Part shown: positions 22,934 through 31,599 of the stretch, piece after piece
Position numbering within the stretch: the stretch's first letter is position 1
How the letters are laid out: each line of letters opens with the position of its first letter
DNA from: Nostoc sp. C052
GTDB lineage: Bacteria; Cyanobacteriota; Cyanobacteriia; Cyanobacteriales; Nostocaceae
Reading direction: 5' to 3'
Length of the DNA: 64,000 bases
NCBI RefSeq assembly: GCF_013393905.1
Contig: NZ_CP040272.1
Span: forward strand, 5,328,001-5,392,000
The notes under the pieces: generated by a model
What the model was told of the DNA's origin: nothing
What the model saw: the letters and a program-made list of their open reading frames with translations, nothing else
Databases searched by the model: none
Translations under genes and position numbers: made by a program

Positions 22934-24565
22934 ATGCCTCTATCAAATTCTGTCATTCGTCGCTACACACCACCGACTTGCACGCTAGAAGTATTCGCGC
23001 AAAGTTCACCTCTGTCCCGTTGGATGGGTAAAACTGTCCTCAAACACCTAAGCTTTGAGTTACGTTTTGACGATCCCCGATTACCAGAAGAAAATAGAAT
23101 TCCAATTCGGGGCGATCGCGAGCAACTCGAGGCTTTATGTGATGCTGTCACCAGCTACGTACAGCAATTTCTCCAACAGTCTCCAGAAAGCTTTTGGGTC
23201 AGTTTCTCCGGTACTCAGCAATCAAGCACAGTATTGGATGAGCCGGAATTAAAGTCTTCAACAAAAACATTAAATGCCTTTAATACCCAGATTCCAGGGG
23301 CAAATATCCACTTAGAACCAAGCAGCTATTTAACTCACAATCTATTTCTCGGTTCTCTTGCTAACTACTCATCTGGCCCTGTAATTCAACTCAGTCTGCT
23401 GCAACTATTTGATTTGGCAAGTGCTTTAGATGAATACTCGACTGATGTCATGGCACTCCCAACTCTCAACAACACTAGTTCGACTCTGAGATTCCCGACT
23501 TGGGCGCCTATTGCCGCAGTATTATTAATAGGTATAGGTTTTTTACCAGTTACTTGGCAATATGCTAACAATCTTAGAGAAAAGCAACAGCAAACAGCCA
23601 AAACATCAGATTCAGCAGCGGTAAAGACTGCTTTAGAACCTTCATCCTCACTAAACTTTCCTACGCCCGATCCTGGGCTAACCACTCCAACCAATCCATC
23701 AGATAACTTGCTAGGTTCTACCCCTCCAATTGCCACATCCACTTTACCCCAAGCACCTCTAACAGTCCCTAGTTCTAGTTTCTCTACGCCGCCACCAAAT
23801 GTATTGACAATACCTCAGGGGACGACTGCAACCCTTCCCAAAAATAGTGCGATGCCTCCGGCGAGCTTCTCTAACGTACCATCTAGCAAAAAACTCCCAG
23901 GTCAGGAAATTGCCATATTACCAAATCTGGGGCAAAATCCTACAAGGTCAAGTTCCCAACCCGGTACTATCCCTCAACTGCGAAACTTGCCACCGAGACT
24001 ATCTTCTAACGCCAGCAGCTTACCAACTAATATCTCACCAGTTCTTCCCCCATCTCTTGACACCATACCTAATAATAATCGTGTCAATACTCCTACCCAA
24101 CCCTCCCAACTAAACTCACAACAGCTAGATGAAAGAATCAATTCTCTACAACAACCTTCTTCTGTAGAGAAACCTGCTTCCCAAGTTCCCTCCTCTAGAA
24201 CTGCTGAGAATAATCCTTTTATTGATCAATTGGGGGACGCACGCAAATCTCCCACATCCAGAGAAGTAGCGACTGGCACATTATTTGATACACCTCAAGT
24301 AGCAGAAGCTAGAGAATACTTAGTAAAGCGCTGGCAACCACCCACTGGACTAGCACAAACATTAGAGTACAGTTTGATAGTTAGTGTTGATGGCACTGTT
24401 GAACGAATTTTTCCCCTGAATAAGGCAGCAAGAGAGTTTGTTGATAGCGCTGGGATGCCCGAAGTTGGTAAACCTTTTGTTTCCGCCAATAAACGCGGAC
24501 AAAATGTCAGAATTCGAGTTGTTCTCAGTCCTGATGGCAAGGTACAGACTTTTCCAGATGAGTAA
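22934..24565 (+). CDS. DUF4335 family membrane-anchored protein
   Basis: The N-terminal domain (SNSVIRRYTPPTCTLEV, LRFDDPRLPEENRIPIRGD) matches DUF4335, a cyanobacterial family. After about 190 residues comes one membrane segment (IAAVLLIGIGFLPVTW), then a long Pro/Ser/Thr/Asn-rich linker of some 230 residues and a compact C-terminal domain (EYSLIVSVDGTVERIFPL, PFVSANKRGQNVRIRVVL). I chose the ATG at 22934 where family similarity starts; a GTG at 22844 would add 30 residues. The linker suggests a span across the periplasm or cell wall. It probably works with the DUF3038 protein. Confidence 0.7.
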   Translation: MPLSNSVIRRYTPPTCTLEVFAQSSPLSRWMGKTVLKHLSFELRFDDPRLPEENRIPIRGDREQLEALCDAVTSYVQQFLQQSPESFWVSFSGTQQSSTVLDEPELKSSTKTLNAFNTQIPGANIHLEPSSYLTHNLFLGSLANYSSGPVIQLSLLQLFDLASALDEYSTDVMALPTLNNTSSTLRFPTWAPIAAVLLIGIGFLPVTWQYANNLREKQQQTAKTSDSAAVKTALEPSSSLNFPTPDPGLTTPTNPSDNLLGSTPPIATSTLPQAPLTVPSSSFSTPPPNVLTIPQGTTATLPKNSAMPPASFSNVPSSKKLPGQEIAILPNLGQNPTRSSSQPGTIPQLRNLPPRLSSNASSLPTNISPVLPPSLDTIPNNNRVNTPTQPSQLNSQQLDERINSLQQPSSVEKPASQVPSSRTAENNPFIDQLGDARKSPTSREVATGTLFDTPQVAEAREYLVKRWQPPTGLAQTLEYSLIVSVDGTVERIFPLNKAAREFVDSAGMPEVGKPFVSANKRGQNVRIRVVLSPDGKVQTFPDE

Positions 24566-24939
24566 GTAAACTAATACATTTAATGGGTCGCGCCACGACT
24601 GGGGACTGGGGACTAGGAAGAGTTTTTTTTAAACTTGGTTGGAGCCTGAATTCCCGAACAATTTTCCCAGTCCCTAGTCCCTTTTTCAATGACACTTGTA
24701 GAACTGGTACAAATCTTGTGCCAGTTTCTATTTAATCAAATTGCTCTTGAGCTTACTTTTGAAGTCCAGTTATCAAACTGGTCTGACTATTGATACCAGT
24801 AAACCTACCAGTCAATACAATTACTGTTAATACCAATTATCCAAAATTCAACTACAGATAAAAGTCTGGAAACCCAGATTAAATCTTACATTTCTTAATT
24901 AGTGATTGGTATAGATAACTCATATCAAAGGTAGAAAAT
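24566..24939. repeat. Intergenic region with GGGACTGGGG inverted repeat
   Basis: At about 24599-24620 GGGACTGGGGACTAGG faces CCCAGTCCCTAGTCCC at 24668-24683, an imperfect inverted repeat of the dispersed type that may end transcription of the DUF4335 gene. The remaining 250 bases are AT-rich upstream DNA of the YiaA-like gene. Confidence 0.6.
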
Positions 24940-25224
24940 ATGCAAACAATTGGTAATCAAAAAGATAGTGCCGCTTGGATTATTCAAACCTGGGCAGCTT
25001 TTATGTTGTCAATTTCTATGACCACCTTCGGTATTGTCAACTTACCTGTAGATAGCTGGGTGAAAGGCTTTATGGGTATGGGTTTAGCTTTCTCTGTTGG
25101 CTCAACTTTTACTTTGGCAAAAACTACTAGAGATTTGCATGAAACTAGAAGATTAACTGCTAGGTTAGACGAGGCGAAGGTAGAAAAATTGCTTTCACAG
25201 CACGATCCTCTAAGTTTTAAATGA
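24940..25224 (+). CDS. YiaA/YiaB-like two-helix membrane protein
   Basis: A 94-residue protein with two membrane helices (residues about 12-34 and 44-64) and the family pattern AAWIIQTWAAFMLSISMTT, then WVKGFMGMGLAFSVGSTFTL and KTTRDLHE. YiaAB domains are common in bacterial inner membranes and their function is unknown. The C-terminal 30 residues are charged and cytoplasmic. A perfect hairpin at 25341-25365 lies downstream and may terminate it as well as the opposing ferredoxin gene. Confidence 0.8.
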   Translation: MQTIGNQKDSAAWIIQTWAAFMLSISMTTFGIVNLPVDSWVKGFMGMGLAFSVGSTFTLAKTTRDLHETRRLTARLDEAKVEKLLSQHDPLSFK

Positions 25225-25272
25225 AGGCAATTATAACAATTTTGGATTAAAAGGCTGTAGATAATTGGTTTT

Positions 25273-25296
25273 TGAAGACGCGATAAATCGCCGTCT
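25273..25296. repeat. GACGCGATAAATCGCCGTC repeat
   Basis: An imperfect palindrome followed by a T-rich stretch, closely related in inverse orientation to 21463-21486. A common Nostoc intergenic element. Confidence 0.6.
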
Positions 25297-25340
25297 CTCC
25301 AAATCTTTTTGTTGTATTGTGCTGTATATGATGAAAAACA

Positions 25341-25365
25341 AAAGGACTGGATATACCAGTCCTTT
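25341..25365. terminator. Bidirectional hairpin terminator
   Basis: AAAGGACTGG and CCAGTCCTTT form a perfect 10-bp stem with a five-base loop. On the minus strand it is followed by TTTTGTTTTT, an intrinsic terminator for the ferredoxin operon 26 bases after its stop; it lies between convergent genes. Confidence 0.85.
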
Positions 25366-25390
25366 ATTATATTAATTTAACGTTTTTATC

Positions 25391-25852
25391 TTAATAACGA
25401 GATTTTTTGGTCTTTAACTTTTGTTTTTTACGTCGGCGTTCGCTAGCCGCAACTGCATGTTCCACCGGATAACCGACTACAGGAATTACCTGATATTTGC
25501 GCTCTTCTTCTAAATTTTTCAGTTCAGTGTAATCAACCCAATGAATGCAATCAACCGGACAAGTGTCAATTGCTTCTTGGATAATTTCTTCAGCGTCCCC
25601 ATCTTGCCGAACTACGCGCGATCGCCCGTAATCTGGTTCAATATAAAAGGTGTTACGCGCAACATGAGCGCAATGCTTGCAACCAATACAGGTAATTTCA
25701 TCAACATAAACACCATTTTGGCGCAGCAAACCGCCCAATTCCGGTTCTAAACCAGAACGTTCTGGAGCATCTCGTAAAAAACCCCCTAATTCTGGTTCCA
25801 AACCGGAACGGTTATCTTCTTGTTCTTCCGGTGACGGCAGAAAATCAGCCAT
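25391..25852 (-). CDS. 4Fe-4S ferredoxin with duplicated N-terminal motif
   Basis: A soluble electron carrier or iron-sulfur protein of 153 residues. The cluster ligands are in CIGCKHCAHVA (residues about 56-66) and DTCPVDCIHWVDY (about 94-106). The N-terminus carries RSGLEPELGG twice, 17 residues apart, a short internal duplication also visible in the DNA (about 25735-25815). The C-terminus is very basic (ERRRKKQKLKTKKSRY). The start codon overlaps the stop of the upstream ycf35 gene by one base (TAATG), which indicates translational coupling. The partner enzyme is unknown. Confidence 0.88.
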   Translation of the reverse strand: MADFLPSPEEQEDNRSGLEPELGGFLRDAPERSGLEPELGGLLRQNGVYVDEITCIGCKHCAHVARNTFYIEPDYGRSRVVRQDGDAEEIIQEAIDTCPVDCIHWVDYTELKNLEEERKYQVIPVVGYPVEHAVAASERRRKKQKLKTKKSRY

Positions 25853-26238
25853 TACGCACTCCAGCGCTGTACTACCAGGCGAATTGAACCATCTTCATTT
25901 TTTTGTTGTTCAGAGACTTGAAAACCAACACGAGCAGTTTCTTTCACAACTGTTTGATAAGCATAGCGCTGTGTTACCTGGCGCAAAAATCCGTCTACAG
26001 ACAAATCTTGCTGCCAATATTGCAAGTCAGCCACCAATTCATATTCTTTGCCGTTCCATCTAAAACCGATATCGTAGCCATTTTCCTGCTCAATACTAAC
26101 TTCCGCAGGATGGGTCTGACCGCGATAGCCACGGACTTCGCGTGGGCCGGGTTTCCAGTCTACGCCCAATTCAGTCAAAGCATCTTTCAAAGAATCAAGG
26201 TTACGGATTTGAGTCTTAATTTGGCTAAAGTGTGACAT
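25852..26238 (-). CDS. ycf35: Ycf35 / DUF1257 family protein
   Basis: Ycf35 is a protein of unknown function kept in cyanobacteria and in red-lineage plastid genomes. The 128 residues show MSHFSQIKTQIRNLDSLKDA, WKPGPREVRGYRGQTHPAEV, DIGFRWNGKEYELVADLQYW and a basic C-terminus, all as I remember for DUF1257. It has no cysteines and no membrane segment. It is the middle gene of a three-gene operon (DUF2997 - ycf35 - ferredoxin), 39 bases after DUF2997 and overlapping the ferredoxin gene. Confidence 0.88.
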   Translation of the reverse strand: MSHFSQIKTQIRNLDSLKDALTELGVDWKPGPREVRGYRGQTHPAEVSIEQENGYDIGFRWNGKEYELVADLQYWQQDLSVDGFLRQVTQRYAYQTVVKETARVGFQVSEQQKNEDGSIRLVVQRWSA

Positions 26239-26277
26239 GGTGGTTCTGAATTAATAACACTAAACTACTGTGAAAAC

Positions 26278-26487
26278 TTACCAATCGCTGTAAGTGGTGT
26301 GTGTATTCGCCAGATTAGATTGCTGCACCTTGGCGGCGAAATATTCTGAGGTTGGCTCATGATTAAGTACTTGCCCCAACTGTGCCTCTATTGCTGCTGT
26401 AACCTCAGCGCAAGAAGCACCCACAATGCCAGTGACTTTCTCTTGTACCCGACCGTCTGGATAGATTATGAACTCTAATGTCTCCAT
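26278..26487 (-). CDS. DUF2997 family small protein
   Basis: A 69-residue protein starting METLEFIIYPDGRVQEKVTG, with VGASCAEVTAAIEAQLG and one conserved-looking Cys (about residue 26). DUF2997 is typically found beside ycf35. I chose the ATG at 26487; a TTG at 26499 would add four residues. First gene of the DUF2997-ycf35-ferredoxin operon. Function unknown; the beta-strand-then-helix pattern and single Cys suggest a small adaptor, which is inference. Confidence 0.8.
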   Translation of the reverse strand: METLEFIIYPDGRVQEKVTGIVGASCAEVTAAIEAQLGQVLNHEPTSEYFAAKVQQSNLANTHTTYSDW

Positions 26488-27010
26488 GCTTTTGGCCAAC
26501 CAGGATAAGTACGCTTAAATTGTACTGCCTTAGCAGAAGGCTACAAATATAGCCGTAGGAACATTTTTACTTAGATACAAACTCGATATTTGTTAACTAA
26601 TGTTCCATCTTTCAACATATATGTCTCAGAATCTTTGCAAAACTTATTAGTATTATAAGCACACACATCAGTATTTAGTTAGTTTCTCTTAACCTCATTG
26701 ATTAGTCAAGGCAACTACTGAAGCTAGCTAAGTAAGCTGCAAATGTCCTAGAAATAAGCATTAGAGGTACTATAGGCAGCAAGGAAATTTACAAAAATAT
26801 AAAATTTCTTGAAAAACTTTATTATTACCATTCGATTTACTTGATTGTCTTTTAGTAGGTTAAATGCAGCGCAGTGTTAGTCTACAGTAAGATACTAGGA
26901 TATACGTAAGTAGGTATTGTATTAATCAAAGTTACAGGTTATTAAATTGTAGATTTTTTATATCTGTCGATGAATGCGATCGCATTAGTATATTAACTAC
27001 GGAAGCTAAG
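26488..27010. other. Divergent intergenic region
   Basis: About 520 bases of AT-rich DNA between the DUF2997 operon and the DsbA-like gene, both reading outward. It should carry both promoters. No repeat, hairpin or gene was recognised. Confidence 0.5.
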
Positions 27011-27691
27011 ATGTCGCAGCGAATCAAAGTGTACTCCTACTCGATATACCACTCATCAAATTCATATATTGGTATTACCCTTGCCGAAAAAGCATTGCAG
27101 GGTTTACCTGTTGATATTGAACGACGACCAATATATATACCGAAGGAGCGGGGTATAAAGGTAGCTGAGTTGCAAGGACGAACTGAAAACGCCCTATTAT
27201 CGTCGTATCACAAAGAAGATTGTCTGCGGTGGGCAAAAAAGTACGGCATTGAAATTCGGCTCAAAGAATTTGAAGAATTTGCGAGATGGGTGAAGCGTTG
27301 GGAGAAAATGCAGCTTGGTCGTGAAGAACTTCCGGCCAGAGCGTATTACGCTGCTTGTGGAACTGGGAAGGAGCATTTGCTTGATGCCGCTTTTTTTCGA
27401 GCGACGTACATTGACCTACTTGATGTCAACGATGAGTCTGTGATTAGGAAAATTGCAAATGATGTTGGATTGAATGGCGATCGCATTATAGAATTAGCAT
27501 ACGGCGAAGCAGCCAAACAGACAGCAGTCGCAGCTTTAGCAGAATACGAGCAGTTTGGTTGTCCCGGAGTCCCGACTTGGGTAGTCGAAGGCGAGAGATT
27601 TTGGGGAAAGGATCGTGTTGATTGGGTAACAGAAAAGGTAAAAGAATTATGTAATAGTGCTGTTACTAAAACAGTAGTGAGTGCTGAGTAA
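27011..27691 (+). CDS. DsbA-family / 2-hydroxychromene-2-carboxylate isomerase-like protein
   Basis: A thioredoxin-fold protein of the HCCA isomerase/kappa-GST branch of the DsbA family, which uses glutathione. The N-terminal site that would be CxxC is SIYHSSNSYIG (Ser at the cofactor position, as in HCCA isomerases). The C-terminal family signature is FGCPGVPTWVVEGERFWGKD with cis-proline in GVPT. The 226 residues have no signal peptide. The last residues VVSAE and the stop come from an 18-base repeat (27672-27689) that also occurs inside the DUF3685 gene. Substrate unknown. Confidence 0.8.
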   Translation: MSQRIKVYSYSIYHSSNSYIGITLAEKALQGLPVDIERRPIYIPKERGIKVAELQGRTENALLSSYHKEDCLRWAKKYGIEIRLKEFEEFARWVKRWEKMQLGREELPARAYYAACGTGKEHLLDAAFFRATYIDLLDVNDESVIRKIANDVGLNGDRIIELAYGEAAKQTAVAALAEYEQFGCPGVPTWVVEGERFWGKDRVDWVTEKVKELCNSAVTKTVVSAE

Positions 27692-27692
27692 A

Positions 27693-27735
27693 AAAGTGAT
27701 AATTTTTCAGGTTAATGAGTAAAAATTATCACTTT
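27693..27735. terminator. Bidirectional hairpin terminator
   Basis: AAAGTGATAATTTTT pairs perfectly with AAAAATTATCACTTT (15 bp) around a 13-base loop, between two convergent genes. T-runs occur within the stem in both directions. Confidence 0.8.
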
Positions 27736-27745
27736 GCCTCCTTGC

Positions 27746-30700
27746 TTATTCCTGGTCTAATACTTGGACTTTAGCTACTGATTTTCTAGCTGCGACCTGA
27801 CGAATCGGCAACTCAACCACAAACTCTGTACCTTTGCCAAGTTCAGATTGGCAGTATATCTTGCCGTTGTGTTTTTCTGTGACTATCTGATAGCTGATAG
27901 ACAATCCTAGCCCTGTACCTTTACCCACAACCTTAGTAGTAAAAAATGGATCGAACAGTCGAGAGAGGACTTTTTCATCGATGCCGAGTCCGTTGTCGGC
28001 GATGCGAATTACAATCCAATCTTTATTGAGCAAGGAGGTAGAAATTCGGATTTTGCTGGGATTTTTTGCCAGCGCTTCAGAAGATTCCTTTGTGGTTCGT
28101 TCTTCTAGAGCATCAATGGCATTGGACAGCAAATTCATAAATACCTGATTCAATTGACCTGGATAGCATTCTATTAGAGGTAAAGTATCATAATCTTTGC
28201 TCACATGAATGGTGAGGCTATCGGCTGAGGGCTTCAAACGGTTTTGCAAAATCATTAGTGTACTGTCGATGCCTTCGTGAATATTTGCCGGCTTGAAGTC
28301 GGCTTCATCTAGGCGCGAGAAATTCCGCAAAGATGTGACAATTTCCCGAATGCGTTCAGTGCCGACCTGCATAGACTGGAATAATTGAGGTAAATCCTCG
28401 ATCAAATACGCTATTTCGGCTTTTTTGAAGAACTCTTGGATTTCTGGTGCGGCATCAGGATAATGATGCCAATAAAGCTGCACATAGCGAAGCAATTCTT
28501 GCGTGTATTGGTGGGCGTGTTCTAAGTTTCCGTGGATGAAATTAATCGGGTTATTAATTTCATGGGCAACTCCTGCCACCAGTTGCCCCAAGCTGGCCAT
28601 TTTTTCAGCATGGATAATTTGCATTTGGGCGGTACGCAGTTCATTTAGTGCCTGGGCGAGTTGATTGGCTTCTTCACGAGTTTGACCCAGCAAACTAGAT
28701 TGTTGAAACAAGTTGGCTTGACGCAGTGCTACGCTGAGTTGAGCCGCCACTTGGGTGACAAATTCCAATTCCGCTTCTTCCCAATTACGTGTATGGGTGC
28801 ATTGGTGAATGCAGAACAACCCCCACAGTTCATCACCTTCCATTAACGGCACAATAATCTGTGCTTTGACTTGGAATCGCTCAATCACATCAAGATGAGG
28901 TACTTTGGAGCCAACGCTGTTGACATCAGATATGACTTGCACTTCTCCTTGACGATATTGCGGTGCGTATTGATCGCCGAAGCAATAGTCTTGCACCTTC
29001 ACGGCGAGGGCAGAATCAAACTTGGGTAAAACATCTTCAGCAATAAATTCACCACTGCAAAAACCGACATTAGGATCAAAGCGGAAAATGCCGACTCGAT
29101 CTGTATTTAGCGATCGCCGCACTTCCTGTACTGTAGTCTTAAGGATCGTCTCTAAATCCAAAGATTCCCGAATTTTGACGACCAAATCAAATAAAATCCG
29201 GCGCTGTTCAGCCGATTGTTGCAGTTCATCAGCGCGAGTTTGAATTTGAGTCACCATTTGAGAACTTTGCAGTGCTACTCCCAGTTGGCTAGCAACCTGT
29301 CCCAAAAATTCCACTTCCACGCTATCCCACTGGCGCGGTGCAGAATGTTGATAGGCAGCCAGCAATCCCCACAGATTTCGTCCTACAAAAATTGGGATTA
29401 ACGCATAAGCGCGAATCTTAAACTGCTCCAAAATATCTAGGTGACAGCGCGAGTGTCCGGCTTTATAGATATCCTCTACAGCAAAATTTTCGTTGTTGCG
29501 GTAGCGTCCACCCTTGGTTTCTTGGAGGTGGGTATCTTCCCAAACGAGATTTTTGCCAAAGGGATTAATACTGTCCCACTGTGCCTCAACCATACCGAAA
29601 TTACTGACGAATTCGCCACTCCAATCTTCATTGAAGCGATAAACACCGACCCGCTCAACGCGCAGCAGTTTACACACTTCTTGGCATGTGGTTTTTAGGA
29701 TTAAATCAATATTGAGAGAAGAGCGAATTTTCCCGACTACTTCAGTTAATGCCCGTTGCCGAGCGATCGCATCTTGTAGGGCAGAAGCTTGTTGTTTCGA
29801 CTGAGCCAAATTCTCGGCTTGCTGAATCGCGACTCCCAATTGTGCCCCTATCTGTCCAACAAATTCCACTTCGTAATTTGCCCATTGGCGCGGCCCGGAG
29901 TGTTGATAGGCTGCTATCAGTCCCCACAGTTTTGGGCCGATGAAGATGGGCGCTAAGGTATATGCCCGAATCTTGAATTGCTCCAGAATATCGATATGAC
30001 AACGCGAGTGTCCAGCTTGGTAGATATCGTTGACAACAAAACTTTCGTTATTGCGGTAGCGTCCACCTTTCGTTTCTTGGAGGTAGGTATCTTGCCAAAC
30101 GAGATTTTTGCCAAAGGGATGGATTCTATCCCACTGCGCCTCTACCATCCCGAATTGGCTGACAAATTCACCGCTCCAGTCTTCATGAAAGCGGTAAATT
30201 GCTGCCCGCTCTAATTTCAGAAGTTTGCAGAGTTCCTGACAGGCAGTGTCTAGAATAATTTCGGTATTTACAGACGAGCGAATATTTCCTACCACTTCCG
30301 TCAAGGCACGTTGGCGCGCGATCGCATCTTGTAGTTCTGCTGTGCGTTGTTTGGTTTGTTCTAAATTTTCTGCCTGCTGCATTGCCACACCGAGATGGCT
30401 GGCAGCTTGAGCAAAAAATTCGACTTCGTGAAGATACCATTGCCGAGGAGCGGAATGTTGATAGGCTGCCAGCATTCCCCACAATTTTGGCCCGATGAAG
30501 ATGGGTGCGATCGCATACGCCCGAATCTGAAACTGTTCTAATACTTCAATATGACAACGAGCATGTTCTGCATCGTAAATATCAGCTACAGCAAACGGCT
30601 CATTTTTGCGATATCGTCCTCCTTGGGTTTCTTGCAAATGGGAATCTTCCCACACCAAGTCCTGTCCAAAGGCAGTCAATGCATCCCAAGGATGTTCTGC

Positions 30701-30949
30701 AAAGCCAAAACGATTGATGAAACTACCACTCCAATCAGCGTTGAAACGGTAGATTGCAACTCGCTCAATCTTCAATTGCCGACAAATATCTTGACAAGAA
30801 GTCGAACATAGAGATTCTATATTTACAGATGCGCGAATCTTAGCCAGAATTCTCGCCAATATTTTTTGATATTGAACCGTTAGCTGTAGCTGTTTGTGAC
30901 ACTCTTGCAGGTCTGAGTGGTTCGACGCTTCATAACTGTTCGTTGTCAT
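27746..30949 (-). CDS. Histidine kinase with three cyanobacteriochrome-type GAF domains
   Basis: A 1067-residue sensor kinase without membrane segments. Three GAF domains repeat with an exact 185-residue period and carry the hallmarks of red/green-type cyanobacteriochromes: W-x-D (W100/D102, W285/D287, W470/D472), QET(Q/K)GGRYR, and the bilin-binding Cys-His (C132, C317, C502 in SRCHIDILEQF-like motifs). A fourth GAF (about 580-745) has Pro684 in place of the Cys and should not bind bilin that way. The kinase core has H796 (VAGVAHEINNP), an N-box (NLLSNAID), and DNGLGIDEKVLSRLFDPFFT with GTGLGLSI. Bilin binding is inferred from motifs. Three near-identical domains suggest recent tandem duplication. 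The output regulator is not adjacent. Confidence 0.88.
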   Translation of the reverse strand: MTTNSYEASNHSDLQECHKQLQLTVQYQKILARILAKIRASVNIESLCSTSCQDICRQLKIERVAIYRFNADWSGSFINRFGFAEHPWDALTAFGQDLVWEDSHLQETQGGRYRKNEPFAVADIYDAEHARCHIEVLEQFQIRAYAIAPIFIGPKLWGMLAAYQHSAPRQWYLHEVEFFAQAASHLGVAMQQAENLEQTKQRTAELQDAIARQRALTEVVGNIRSSVNTEIILDTACQELCKLLKLERAAIYRFHEDWSGEFVSQFGMVEAQWDRIHPFGKNLVWQDTYLQETKGGRYRNNESFVVNDIYQAGHSRCHIDILEQFKIRAYTLAPIFIGPKLWGLIAAYQHSGPRQWANYEVEFVGQIGAQLGVAIQQAENLAQSKQQASALQDAIARQRALTEVVGKIRSSLNIDLILKTTCQEVCKLLRVERVGVYRFNEDWSGEFVSNFGMVEAQWDSINPFGKNLVWEDTHLQETKGGRYRNNENFAVEDIYKAGHSRCHLDILEQFKIRAYALIPIFVGRNLWGLLAAYQHSAPRQWDSVEVEFLGQVASQLGVALQSSQMVTQIQTRADELQQSAEQRRILFDLVVKIRESLDLETILKTTVQEVRRSLNTDRVGIFRFDPNVGFCSGEFIAEDVLPKFDSALAVKVQDYCFGDQYAPQYRQGEVQVISDVNSVGSKVPHLDVIERFQVKAQIIVPLMEGDELWGLFCIHQCTHTRNWEEAELEFVTQVAAQLSVALRQANLFQQSSLLGQTREEANQLAQALNELRTAQMQIIHAEKMASLGQLVAGVAHEINNPINFIHGNLEHAHQYTQELLRYVQLYWHHYPDAAPEIQEFFKKAEIAYLIEDLPQLFQSMQVGTERIREIVTSLRNFSRLDEADFKPANIHEGIDSTLMILQNRLKPSADSLTIHVSKDYDTLPLIECYPGQLNQVFMNLLSNAIDALEERTTKESSEALAKNPSKIRISTSLLNKDWIVIRIADNGLGIDEKVLSRLFDPFFTTKVVGKGTGLGLSISYQIVTEKHNGKIYCQSELGKGTEFVVELPIRQVAARKSVAKVQVLDQE

Positions 30950-31008
30950 AAAGTATAAAGAAAATAGACTACCTATTTTCAGTATTCCCTTGTTTATTTG
31001 TAATTGCT

Positions 31009-31166
31009 CAACTAGTTTTGGTTGCTGGAGAGTCTTGATTAATTGTAGTTTCCAGTGCGGTTTTTAGTTTCTGGATTTCCTTTCATAGCTCTACTATCAA
31101 GGCTTCTGCTACCTCGTTCAATAGTTGTTTGAGGTTGGGCAGTTTTTCTCTTTATTCAGCTAATCT
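31009..31166 (-). pseudogene. Decayed coding remnant with two in-frame stops
   Basis: On the minus strand one frame reads RLAE, stop, REKLPNLKQLLNEVAEALIV-type helical sequence, stop, KEIQKLKTALETTINQDSP, stop. The amphipathic, Lys/Glu/Leu-rich composition looks like real coiled-coil coding DNA interrupted by stops. The parent gene is not recognised and the call is tentative. Confidence 0.35.
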
Positions 31167-31508
31167 CTAGCTTGAGCTATTGTTAAGAGTATTGATAAAT
31201 TTTAAAATAAATTCATATTAATTTTGGGTATAGAGCGGTCTAACTTCAATTATGAGAAATAGAAAACTGCTAAGTATATTTATTCAGAGATACCGAGATT
31301 TATACGTGGTGTAAAAATTTAGATAAAGAACTCATATTTGATTGCGTGAAAAAATTCAGTACATATCTATTTGCTTCTGTTCCCTGTTCCTTATTCCCTG
31401 TTTCCTTCCTACGCAATTAAGTTCTCCAAATCAAAACGGATTCCTATATTTCTCTCTTGCTGCTAACAGAATTCAAAAAATACACAGCCTGCCATTCAAG
31501 ATGTAATA

Positions 31509-31559
31509 AACATTAGGGGCGCACAGCTAGCTGTACGCCCCGACAAATCACCTAATGTT
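31509..31559 (-). terminator. Nested inverted repeat downstream of rpmB
   Basis: An inner stem GGGGCGcACAGCT / AGCTGTaCGCCCC (31516-31541) lies within outer arms AACATTAGG / CCTAATGTT. It is 41 bases past the rpmB stop. The outer and inner arms overlap, so two folds compete. It probably ends rpmB transcription and may also be a dispersed element. Confidence 0.7.
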
Positions 31560-31599
31560 ACACCCTACACAAAGTATCGGGTTATGAAATCCACATTAC

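Larger units (their letters stand above)
30950..31599. other. Intergenic region between sensor kinase and rpmB
   Basis: It holds the kinase promoter, a decayed reading frame (31009-31166, listed separately), AT-rich DNA and a strong nested inverted repeat near the rpmB end (31509-31559). No intact gene. Confidence 0.55.
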
